Part shown: one piece after another, positions 1 to 6,904 of the stretch | How the letters are laid out: every line of letters begins with the position of its first letter | Numbering within the stretch: the stretch's first letter is position 1 | Origin: an uncultured Clostridia bacterium | GTDB lineage: Bacteria > Bacillota > Clostridia > Oscillospirales > Acutalibacteraceae | Direction: 5' to 3' | Assembly (NCBI GenBank): GCA_947631705.1 | Contig: CANRMJ010000002.1 | Coordinates: 1 to 64,000, forward strand | Length of the DNA stretch: 64,000 bases | The notes under the pieces: generated by a model | The model's database searches: none | What the model was told of the DNA's origin: nothing | What the model saw: the letters and a program-made list of their open reading frames with translations, nothing else | Translations under genes and position numbers: made by a program

Positions 1-1
1 G

Positions 2-61
2 TTCCGCGTGCCGATTGCCCGCCTTGCGGCAGCTCAGGCAGCAATCAAAAGCGCTGAATAA
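2..61 (+). CDS. Possible C-terminal end of an upstream gene
   Basis: One plus frame is open from the window edge and ends at TAA (59-61), giving about 19 residues ending KSAE. A strong intrinsic terminator follows at 87-113, as expected for a gene ending here. Another frame ends at TGA 55-57 and would contain a CxxC, so the frame is not settled. The fragment is too short to identify. Confidence 0.3.
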   Translation, partial: FRVPIARLAAAQAAIKSAE

Positions 62-86
62 TTGAATAACAATTATATAAAAATGA

Positions 87-113
87 GGGAAGACGAATCG
101 TCTTCCCTTTTTT
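87..113 (+). terminator. Rho-independent terminator
   Basis: GGGAAGAC (87-94) pairs with GTCTTCCC (100-107) around a 5-base loop and is followed by six T (108-113). It would end the gene entering from the left edge. Confidence 0.8.
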
Positions 114-231
114 GGATCATTTTGATTCTATTTAAAGACTAAATTATTATTGCGAAAGCACTAAACTATTATAACACATATATATTTGTGCTTTATTGTA
201 TAATAATTGTGTTACAATGTATGTAAATATG

Positions 232-260
232 TTGACAATTGCCTGTTTCTATTGTATATT
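232..260 (+). promoter_or_regulatory. SigA-type promoter of the toxin-antitoxin pair
   Basis: TTGACA (232-237), 17-base spacer, TATATT (255-260). It lies 120 bases before the antitoxin start. The AT-rich stretch 114-231 has no convincing gene; it holds the inverted repeat AAAGCAC (155-161)/GTGCTTT (188-194), which could be an operator for the DNA-binding antitoxin. Confidence 0.6.
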
Positions 261-379
261 ATCTATTGAAAAAGCATATTATATTAATGCCATTGCTTAA
301 TCAGAATAGGAAATAATAAAAGCATAACTTGATTTGGAGGGATAACACGGTTATGCAGAAAAGAAAGAAGGATGTTAAA

Positions 380-685
380 ATGGCAACAATTTCAACAAGA
401 ATAGACGATGAGACAAAAAAAGAGGCAGAGAGGGTGGCGGATAACATTGGCATCACATTAAGCTCGGCTATAAGTATATTTTTAAAACAATTTGTTAATA
501 ACAACGGATTTCCTTTTGACGTTGTTGCGCAGAAAAAAGAAAAGAATGATTCCGTTGTTAATTTAAATATACTTGATGAATCGGTGAAAAAGGCTGTATC
601 CGATCCGAAAAATTCGGGTATGCCTTCACATTTCACTTTTATATCCCCTGAAAGCGGTAAAACCGTAACTGTTGTAAAGGAGTAG
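380..685 (+). CDS. RelB/DinJ-type ribbon-helix-helix antitoxin
   Basis: 101 residues. The first 45 fit the RelB/DinJ antitoxin family: an N-terminal beta strand (ATISTRID) for DNA binding, then two helices ending in FLKQFV and the family-typical GFPFDV. By family knowledge such proteins dimerise, repress their own operon and neutralise a partner toxin with the C-terminal part, here a hydrophilic tail ending SGKTVTVVKE. ATG 380 is chosen over the in-frame 329 because AGAAGG lies 8 bases before it and conserved sequence begins there. The partner 7 bases downstream is a Zeta-like kinase rather than the usual RelE/YafQ RNase. The family call is strong; the pairing is inferred from position. Confidence 0.82.
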   Translation: MATISTRIDDETKKEAERVADNIGITLSSAISIFLKQFVNNNGFPFDVVAQKKEKNDSVVNLNILDESVKKAVSDPKNSGMPSHFTFISPESGKTVTVVKE

Positions 686-692
686 CTGCATT

Positions 693-1271
693 ATGAAAGC
701 CCCTGTTCTGTTGGTAATGGCGGGACCGAACGGTTCGGGCAAAAGTACGATAACAACCGAGGTTCAGCCGATCGGTCACTATGTTAATGCCGATATAATT
801 CAAAATTATTTAAAATGCAATCCTCTTGACGCTGCCGAAATCGCAGAAAACACAAGGGAGTTTTTGCTTTCTCAAAAGGAAAGCTTTACGTTTGAAACCG
901 TTCTTTCAACCGAGCGCAATTATAAGCTTATGCAAAGGGCAAAAGAGGCGGGTTATGATATTATTTGCATATTTGTTTTGACTGTAAATCCCGATATCAA
1001 TATAAAACGTGTTAAATCAAGAGTGAAAAAAGGCGGGCACGGTGTGCCTCCTCAAAAAATAAGAGAGCGATATTACCGTGCTGTGCGTCTGTTTCCAAAC
1101 CTTTTTCGGCTGTGTGATGAACTTTATGTTTATGATAATTCTCTTGAGCGCACCGAGGGATTGCCCGAAAGAATTATAACATACCGATTTGGAGAGCTTC
1201 AGATAAGTCCGAACAAGATTTGGTCTTTAGAAATGCTGGAAGCTTTGTGCAGCGGCAATTATTCTCCGTAA
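693..1271 (+). CDS. Zeta/PezT-like toxin family kinase
   Basis: 192-residue P-loop protein of the Zeta toxin family, whose known members phosphorylate UDP-N-acetylglucosamine or related nucleotide sugars and so poison cell-wall synthesis. The Walker A motif GPNGSGKST is at residues 11-19, NADIIQ with Asp34 follows, and FETVLS is near residue 68, matching the family pattern. A basic stretch (RVKSRVKKGGHGVP, about 110-123) resembles the lid/substrate region. It is shorter than PezT (about 250 residues). The Shine-Dalgarno AAGGAG is made by the last two antitoxin codons, implying coupled translation. The kinase fold is well supported; toxicity and substrate are inference. Confidence 0.78.
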   Translation: MKAPVLLVMAGPNGSGKSTITTEVQPIGHYVNADIIQNYLKCNPLDAAEIAENTREFLLSQKESFTFETVLSTERNYKLMQRAKEAGYDIICIFVLTVNPDINIKRVKSRVKKGGHGVPPQKIRERYYRAVRLFPNLFRLCDELYVYDNSLERTEGLPERIITYRFGELQISPNKIWSLEMLEALCSGNYSP

Positions 1272-1290
1272 AATAACAGCCTTAATGTTA

Positions 1291-1326
1291 AAACCGTTTC
1301 GACTGAAAAAACAGTCGAAACGGTTT
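1291..1326. terminator. Bidirectional terminator between toxin gene and folK
   Basis: A perfect 15-base-pair stem, 1291-1305 against 1312-1326, with a six-A loop. The arms start with AAA and end with TTT, so both strands give a hairpin followed by U residues. It separates two convergent genes. Confidence 0.85.
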
Positions 1327-1334
1327 TTATTTGA

Positions 1335-1829
1335 TTACAAATAATAATCTTTTTTTTCTTTAATTTTCTCGCAGCGCTGACCTTCGATTTTATCAATATA
1401 GCTTGCGAATTCATAGCCGAATGCCTTTCCGTCAGGAAAAATATCAAGCATGGGCAAAAGCACAAAGCGCCTTTTTCTGATTTCGGGGTGAGGAACCGTT
1501 AAGTTTCGCGTTTCCTTGCAAACGCCCTCCGCAAGCAGCAAATCTATATCCAAGATCCGCGGACCGTTCGCAAAGCCCCTCTTTCTGCCGAATCCGCTCT
1601 CTATTCCGAGGCACAGCCCCAGCATTTCATTTGGCTCAAGCTCACTTTCAACAAGCAGAGCGCAATTGTAAAAATTCTGCTGCCGGGCATATCCGACAGG
1701 CTCCGTTTCATAAACTGCCGAGCATATCAGAACATCGGTATAGGGGGTGAGATTTATAGAATCTATGCACCTCTCAATATTGTTCATCCGCTCTCCCATG
1801 TTGGTGCCGACACCGAGTACGTATTTCAT
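1335..1829 (-). CDS. folK: 2-amino-4-hydroxy-6-hydroxymethyldihydropteridine pyrophosphokinase (HPPK)
   Basis: 164 residues, normal HPPK length. FolK moves pyrophosphate from ATP to 6-hydroxymethyl-7,8-dihydropterin, giving the substrate of FolP. The N-terminus (YVLGVGTNMGER), the ETEPVG loop and the signature GPRILDIDLLL are all present, including the two Asp residues that bind magnesium. It is the last gene of a minus-strand folate operon, 2 bases after folB, and ends at a shared terminator. Confidence 0.95.
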   Translation of the reverse strand: MKYVLGVGTNMGERMNNIERCIDSINLTPYTDVLICSAVYETEPVGYARQQNFYNCALLVESELEPNEMLGLCLGIESGFGRKRGFANGPRILDIDLLLAEGVCKETRNLTVPHPEIRKRRFVLLPMLDIFPDGKAFGYEFASYIDKIEGQRCEKIKEKKDYYL

Positions 1830-1831
1830 TC

Positions 1832-2194
1832 TTAACTCCTGTTTCTTGTTATTGATACGCCCATATAATCAAACTCAGCCGAAACGGGCGCCTCCGGCTT
1901 TTTAAGCGTAAGCTCAACGGTGAAAACATCGGGATATTCGTTGAGTATTGCCTGTGCGACTGTGTGAGCGCATTTTTCAAGCAGATTATACTTTTCCGCG
2001 GTGAAAACCCTGCGAACCGTTTTAACCACCTTTGCGTAGCTCACCGTGTCCTCAACATTATCGCTTGTGCACGCTCTGTTCATATTTACGGAAAGCACAA
2101 TATCAAAAACAAAATTCTGCCCCTGTTCTTTTTCGGAGGGGTTGACCCCGTGAAACGCAAAAAGACGGAGCCCCTTTATTATAATTTTATCCAT
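1832..2194 (-). CDS. folB: Dihydroneopterin aldolase
   Basis: 120 residues. FolB splits 7,8-dihydroneopterin into 6-hydroxymethyldihydropterin and glycolaldehyde, directly before FolK. Family features include [16 protein letters not shown] near the N-terminus (catalytic Glu region), DTVSYAKVV mid-protein, and KKPEAPV near the C-terminus (active-site Lys). ATG 2194 is chosen over the in-frame 2209 because it matches the family N-terminus (MDKIIIKGL) and forms ATGGATAA with the stop of the upstream gene, an 8-base overlap implying coupled translation. Confidence 0.93.
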   Translation of the reverse strand: MDKIIIKGLRLFAFHGVNPSEKEQGQNFVFDIVLSVNMNRACTSDNVEDTVSYAKVVKTVRRVFTAEKYNLLEKCAHTVAQAILNEYPDVFTVELTLKKPEAPVSAEFDYMGVSITRNRS

Positions 2195-2519
2195 TCTTAT
2201 TTTTAACAAGAACGGCGGTGCCCGTTGCGGAAACCATAATCATTGCGCCGTTTGCGCCGAGCGTTTCATAATCTATATCAACGCCCACAACCGCGTTCGC
2301 GCCCATCTCAGCCGCGCGCTTTTCCATTTCGGAAATCGCGTCGTTTCTCGCCTTGATAAGCTCTTCCTCGTATCCCGCTGAGCGCCCGCCTACGAAATTT
2401 CTGAACGACGCGCCGAAATCCTTAATAACATTGACTCCGGCAACGATTTCGCCCGTAACAATTCCCTTGTACTCAACGATAACTCCGTTTTCAAGCGTGT
2501 TTGTTGTTACACTTATCAT
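2187..2519 (-). CDS. YbjQ/UPF0145 family protein
   Basis: 110 residues of the small YbjQ family (PF01906), sometimes labelled heavy-metal-binding although the function is unknown. Typical parts: an N-terminal strand ending in [14 protein letters not shown], a helix with [11 protein letters not shown] and [22 protein letters not shown], and a C-terminal strand with MVSATGTAV. No signal peptide or membrane segment. It sits between folP and folB and overlaps folB by 8 bases, so it is part of the folate operon; a role in folate or pterin metabolism would be inference only. Confidence 0.88.
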   Translation of the reverse strand: MISVTTNTLENGVIVEYKGIVTGEIVAGVNVIKDFGASFRNFVGGRSAGYEEELIKARNDAISEMEKRAAEMGANAVVGVDIDYETLGANGAMIMVSATGTAVLVKNKNG

Positions 2520-2578
2520 AATTATATTCTCCTTATAAAATATTTATTTTCACTTTTGTATAATACAAAAGAAAAATA

Positions 2579-3388
2579 TCAAGATTTGCTTTGCGCCGCT
2601 TTAAGCCGCTCTGCCATATAAACGCCCTGTTTTTCGTTTTTTACATCGTGAAGTCTTATGATGTCGACCCCGCCGAAAATCGCGGCAGTATCCGCGGCAA
2701 TGTTGCCGTAAATCCTCTCTTTCGGGTTTTCCTGCCCCGTGCCCTCTTTTATAACGCGCTTTCTGCTTGCGCCGAGCAGCAGCGGAAACCCGTCCTTTTT
2801 ATAATCGGAAACATTTGCTATAAGGCTCATATCCTGACTGCGCGTTTTGCCGAATCCTATACCCATATCAAAGCATATTTGGCTTTTGCTCACACCGAAA
2901 AGCTCCGCTTTTTCCGCCGCTTCGTCAAAAAATTTTCTAACGTCCTTAGTGTTTCCGGCGCCGTTGTGCATAATTATCCAACCCGCGCCGCTCTTTTTGA
3001 TTACGCCCGCCATTTCCAAAGAAACAAGGCCCGAAACGTCGTTAATCACGTTTGCGCCGTTTTTCAGCGCTTTTTCCGCAACCTCGGGATAGAACGTGTC
3101 AATAGATACGGGAGCGCCTGTTTTGCCCCTTATCAAGCTTAAAACGGGGCTCAGCCGCCGCCATTCCTCGTCTGCCGTTACATCGGTATGCCCCGGACGC
3201 GTTGACTGGGCGCCTATATCAATAATGTCCGCGCCGTCTTTTTCGGCGTCAAACACGGCGGCGGCGGCTTTTTCGGGTTCAAAAAAATCTCCGCCGTCCG
3301 AAAAAGAATCCGGCGTTACGTTTACAATCGCCATTATAAGCGTTTTTTTACCGTATTCGATTTCCCTGCCGCTGCATTTCCAAATCAT
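2579..3388 (-). CDS. folP: Dihydropteroate synthase
   Basis: 269 residues, a TIM-barrel enzyme that joins p-aminobenzoate to hydroxymethyldihydropterin pyrophosphate, the step targeted by sulfonamides. Diagnostic blocks are IVNVTPDSFSDGG (pterin-binding loop), DIGAQSTRPG, VSIDTF, and C-terminal LGASRKRVI and IRLHDV. ATG 3388 follows AAAGG by 7 bases; the longer reading from TTG 3430 adds a basic non-conserved stretch and lacks a ribosome site. It follows folE in the operon by 57 bases. Confidence 0.95.
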   Translation of the reverse strand: MIWKCSGREIEYGKKTLIMAIVNVTPDSFSDGGDFFEPEKAAAAVFDAEKDGADIIDIGAQSTRPGHTDVTADEEWRRLSPVLSLIRGKTGAPVSIDTFYPEVAEKALKNGANVINDVSGLVSLEMAGVIKKSGAGWIIMHNGAGNTKDVRKFFDEAAEKAELFGVSKSQICFDMGIGFGKTRSQDMSLIANVSDYKKDGFPLLLGASRKRVIKEGTGQENPKERIYGNIAADTAAIFGGVDIIRLHDVKNEKQGVYMAERLKAAQSKS

Positions 3389-3445
3389 AAAAAAGCCTTT
3401 CGTGAATCGGCGCTTTGCGTTTTTTCGCAAAACGTTTATCGAAAT

Positions 3446-4015
3446 TTATTTATCAAGAAGGGCGAGCGCCTCCGCTCTTGTTCGCGAATCGGATTTCATA
3501 AGCCCCCTGAGCGCGGAAGTTTGCGTTTTGCTGCCCGGAGCCTTTGCTCCTCTTATCGTCATACACATATGCTCCGCCTCAAGAATAACCGCAACGCCCT
3601 TTGGTTTCATATTTTCATCAAGAAAATCGGCAATATCGTGCGTGAGCCTCTCCTGCACCTGCGGGCGCTTTGCAAAATCATTCACTATTCTTGCAAGTTT
3701 TGAAAGCCCTATTATCCTGTTGTCGCTCGGAATATAGGCTATATGCGCCTTGCCCACGAACGGCAGAAGATGATGCTCGCACATGGACGAAAACGGAATA
3801 TCCCTGACTATAACCATTTCATCGTTCGATTTTTCGTCAAAAAATTTAAGGTGGCGCGCCGGATCGCTGTCAAGCCCGCCGAAAACCTCCTCATACATAT
3901 TCGCAACGCGCATAGGAGTTTCGGCGAGACCTGCTCTGTCGGGATTTTCGCCCACGGCGATTAAAATTTGGCGCACGGCTTTTTCTATTTTTTTCTTGTT
4001 GCTTTTACTTATCAT
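3446..4015 (-). CDS. folE: GTP cyclohydrolase I
   Basis: 189 residues, the usual length. The enzyme opens and recyclises GTP to 7,8-dihydroneopterin triphosphate, committing GTP to folate. [11 protein letters not shown] holds the zinc Cys and catalytic His, [15 protein letters not shown] and [16 protein letters not shown] form the GTP site, and [17 protein letters not shown] contains the second zinc Cys. AAAGG lies 9 bases before ATG 4015, within the 12-base gap after the LCP-like gene, so the two are probably cotranscribed. Confidence 0.96.
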   Translation of the reverse strand: MISKSNKKKIEKAVRQILIAVGENPDRAGLAETPMRVANMYEEVFGGLDSDPARHLKFFDEKSNDEMVIVRDIPFSSMCEHHLLPFVGKAHIAYIPSDNRIIGLSKLARIVNDFAKRPQVQERLTHDIADFLDENMKPKGVAVILEAEHMCMTIRGAKAPGSKTQTSALRGLMKSDSRTRAEALALLDK

Positions 4016-4027
4016 TTTTTTGAGCCT

Positions 4028-4942
4028 TTACTTTGAAAAATATCCTCTTATATCCGCAAGGGATTGAGCGGTCACGCTTTTTTCGCTGTATTCCGGCGAA
4101 ACGGAATAAACGTTAACCCCCGTTGTTTCCCTTGACAAAACGAGCATACCGTCCTCACTGTCGGTATAACTCCTGACCGTTATGTTTGTTGCGGCGCAAT
4201 CTATAAATTTTGAAAAAAGATTTTCCCTGTTATCATAATTTTCTTCGTTTATCTGCTGAGAAAGCGATGAAAGAAGAATATCGCTTACGCTTTGATAATC
4301 CTCCTGCGCCATATAATAACGCATAAGCTTTGACGCCGCGTCCCCGTCTATTTTCTGATCTCCCGCCTTGATTTTCACGTTAAAGCCGTAAATAGAGGAA
4401 TCCTTATATCTTATATCGCTTAAAACCGTGTAATTTATATCTCCCATAGCGGAAAACATTTTTTTGTAATTATCAACAGTTTGGTCTATGTAATAATCTA
4501 TTTCAGCGCCCAGCATAAGGCTCATTTCATCGGCAACCTTTCCCGCGCCGCCCGATTTGTAGCTGTCGTTCAGCGAAGTGTTCTGCGAAACCGTGGCGGG
4601 ATCAAACGTGCAGATTTTATAAGACAGGCTGTCTAAATCAACTTGAATAACGGAGCAGACATACATATCCTCAGTGTGTTCGTTGCTAAGCACAAAAAGA
4701 AAATTTGTTTTTCCTTCAACTTGAGGCAGCTCTTCCGAATAATATACCTCCTGAACGTCCATATTTTCGGGAGTAAAGAATTTTTTCGGCGAAAAATCAT
4801 ATTTTATGCCGAGAATCAGAACAAAAACTATTGTGAACGCAATAACAAAAGCAAGAAGAACGAGCAGGATTCTCTGCTCAAGATCGGATTTTAACTTTGC
4901 CGCGGGAATATAAATATCGCCGCGATTTTTGAATATGCGCAG
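4028..4942 (-). CDS. Degenerate LCP (LytR-CpsA-Psr)-like membrane protein, CTG start
   Basis: The frame is open well upstream of its first ATG (4762). The extension encodes a basic cytoplasmic stretch and one clear membrane helix (ILLVLLAFVIAFTIVFVLIL). The best start is CTG 4942, with GGAGGTGA ending 4 bases before it; no in-frame ATG, GTG or TTG fits. That gives 304 residues. The extracellular part follows the LCP fold (SLNDSYKSGGAGKVADEM, LMLGAEIDYYIDQTVDNYKK), but the residues that grip the polyprenyl pyrophosphate are missing: the RSDT block reads EDMY, the PRD block reads DPA, and the late Arg cluster is reduced to a single MRYY. It may be a non-catalytic regulator or scaffold. It is divergent from dnaA and directly upstream of folE. 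Confidence 0.72.
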   Translation of the reverse strand: MRIFKNRGDIYIPAAKLKSDLEQRILLVLLAFVIAFTIVFVLILGIKYDFSPKKFFTPENMDVQEVYYSEELPQVEGKTNFLFVLSNEHTEDMYVCSVIQVDLDSLSYKICTFDPATVSQNTSLNDSYKSGGAGKVADEMSLMLGAEIDYYIDQTVDNYKKMFSAMGDINYTVLSDIRYKDSSIYGFNVKIKAGDQKIDGDAASKLMRYYMAQEDYQSVSDILLSSLSQQINEENYDNRENLFSKFIDCAATNITVRSYTDSEDGMLVLSRETTGVNVYSVSPEYSEKSVTAQSLADIRGYFSK

Positions 4943-4984
4943 AAAATCACCTCCCCGCGGATATTTATTTAAACATTTTTTATC

Positions 4985-5014
4985 ATTATATCATAACGCA
5001 CGCTGCCAATACAA
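4985..5014 (-). promoter_or_regulatory. Candidate promoter of the LCP-like/folate operon
   Basis: On the minus strand: TTGTAT (5014-5009), 18-base spacer, TATAAT (4990-4985), about 43 bases before the CTG start. The -35 is weak and the -10 perfect. Confidence 0.5.
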
Positions 5015-5125
5015 GGCTTAATGCCTCACTTTTTAACGCTTTAATTATTTGTTTTTTCTTTAATGTTAAGTATTATAGCTTTTATATATTATAATATATA
5101 TAAATATTTATTTATTATTTAAGTA

Positions 5126-5154
5126 TTGAATATATTTAAAAGTAATGCTATAAT
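5126..5154 (+). promoter_or_regulatory. dnaA promoter
   Basis: TTGAAT (5126-5131), 17-base spacer, TATAAT (5149-5154), 44 bases before the dnaA ATG. The divergent region 4943-5198 is very AT-rich around 5050-5150 with no gene; I saw no consensus DnaA box in it. Confidence 0.75.
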
Positions 5155-5198
5155 AAAACGTGTGTTGAGTTTTTCAAATTTAATTACGAGGGTAAATT

Positions 5199-6569
5199 AT
5201 GGAAACATATAAAGATATATGGCAGGCGGTGCTTGAATACTGCAAAATGAAAGTGTCTGCCACAGGATTTAATTTATGGCTTGCCGAAGGAGAGATAACC
5301 GGTTTTGAAAACAACACCGTTTTTATTCATTTTTCAAGCCCGTTGAAAAAGAAAATCGTTTCAGATACATACGGTTCACTGCTTGAAGAGGCGTTTGAAA
5401 ACGTTATGGGATTTAAAACGGAGCTCTCTTACGATTGCGACGACTCGCCGACTATTTTTAAAGAAAATACGGAAAAAAGCAGTTCCGAAGAGGTTCGCGA
5501 AACGCTTGAAAAGGATGAAAATCCCCCTATTGAACAATTCACTTTTGACACGTTTATAGAGGGACCGTCCAATAAATTTGCGTACCGGGCAGCGATTGCC
5601 GTTGCTGAAGATCCGGGCGGTTCTATCCGGCGTGAAAACGCTTTCAGTAACTACAACCCGCTTTTTATTTACGGAAAATCAGGACTCGGCAAAACCCACA
5701 TTTTAAACGCTATTTGCTATCAAATCAAAAAAAATTATCCCGAAATGCACATTTTATATGCAAGAGCTGAGGATTTTGCAAACGAATTTATAAACGCGCT
5801 GGGCAAAAAAACCGTGGACGATTTTCGCAATAAATTCAGAAATATAGACGTTTTGCTTATAGACGATATTCAGTTTATCGGCGGAAAAGACAGAACGGAG
5901 GAAGAATTTTTCCACACCTTTAATTCGCTTGTGGAAAACGGAAAGCAGGTTGTTTTAACATCAGACCGCCCGCCGAAAGAAATTCAAAGCCTTACAGAGC
6001 GCCTGTGTTCTCGTTTTGAAAACGGTCTGCTTGCCGATATTCAGTCGCCGGAATATGAAACGCGCTGCGCCATAATCAAGCGCAAGGCGGAGCTTCTTAA
6101 TTTTAAAATAGACGATCCAGTTGTTTCATTTATAGCTGAAAAAATAAAAACAAACATACGCCAGCTTGAGGGAACAACAAAAAAGCTTTACGCAATGAGC
6201 AAAATAGGAGGTCATCCCCCGTCAATAGCTCTTGCTCAGCGTGTTATTAAAGACGTTATGACGGACACACAGCCGCTGCCTATCACTATTCAGCGCATAG
6301 TTGAAGAGGTGAGCCGCACCGAAGGGGTTTCCGTTGAAGATATTTACAGTAAAAAGCACCGCGCAAACATTGTTCAGGCAAGAAAAATAGCAATGTATAT
6401 AATCCGCGAGGTAACAAACATAAGCTATGAAATGATAGGCGAAAATTTCAACAAGCACCATTCAACGGTTATCTACAACGTTGAGCAGCTTCGCTCCGAT
6501 ATGGAAAGCGACACAAGATTAAAACGAAAAATAAACGATATTATAAACAATATTAAAGAGGAAAATTGA
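5199..6569 (+). CDS. dnaA: Chromosomal replication initiator DnaA
   Basis: 456 residues, full length. DnaA binds DnaA boxes at oriC, oligomerises with ATP and opens the duplex. Domain I is at residues 1-80, then a short acidic linker. The AAA+ core has Walker A GKSGLGKT (159-166), Walker B VLLIDDIQFI and the sensor region LTSDRPP. The C-terminal DNA-binding domain carries a variant of the DnaA signature, with KHHSTVIYNVEQL near residue 435. A short insertion (GGSIRRENAFS) precedes the Walker strand compared with better-known homologues. GAGGG lies 6 bases before ATG 5199. It opens the replication operon; the AT-rich gap behind it is the likely origin. Confidence 0.98.
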   Translation: METYKDIWQAVLEYCKMKVSATGFNLWLAEGEITGFENNTVFIHFSSPLKKKIVSDTYGSLLEEAFENVMGFKTELSYDCDDSPTIFKENTEKSSSEEVRETLEKDENPPIEQFTFDTFIEGPSNKFAYRAAIAVAEDPGGSIRRENAFSNYNPLFIYGKSGLGKTHILNAICYQIKKNYPEMHILYARAEDFANEFINALGKKTVDDFRNKFRNIDVLLIDDIQFIGGKDRTEEEFFHTFNSLVENGKQVVLTSDRPPKEIQSLTERLCSRFENGLLADIQSPEYETRCAIIKRKAELLNFKIDDPVVSFIAEKIKTNIRQLEGTTKKLYAMSKIGGHPPSIALAQRVIKDVMTDTQPLPITIQRIVEEVSRTEGVSVEDIYSKKHRANIVQARKIAMYIIREVTNISYEMIGENFNKHHSTVIYNVEQLRSDMESDTRLKRKINDIINNIKEEN

Positions 6570-6904
6570 TATTTTTCTCAAATAATTTAAAAAATGTTTT
6601 TAACAATTTTTTACTTTTTCTTTTAAAAGTTTTCAACAGCGTATGTGGAAAAAATTTATTTTAAACATTTCAAAATTTTTTTAACAAAGCGTTCTTTAAT
6701 TCTTTTGCTCTGTTTTTTAGGCAGAAAAAGGCAAAACGGGAGTTTTCAACAATTTCCGCAGCCTTTATTATGAATACTGAAATTTAGATGATAATGAATT
6801 AAAAACGGAAAAAAACGGAAAAATTAAAAATCGCGCCTTATTGCCCATAAAAAGGCGTTGATTAAAAAATATAATTATGGGCGGAAGGGCTATGGTAATT
6901 AAAA
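6570..6904 (+). other. Candidate oriC (dnaA-dnaN intergenic region)
   Basis: 335 bases without a gene, extremely A/T-rich with long A and T runs suited to unwinding. DnaA-box-like sequences: TGTGGAAAA (6644-6652, one mismatch to the reverse complement of TTATCCACA) and TTTTCAACA at 6630-6638 and 6743-6751 (two mismatches each). No perfect box was found. Position between dnaA and dnaN is the commonest bacterial origin site; assignment rests on context and composition. Confidence 0.6.
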
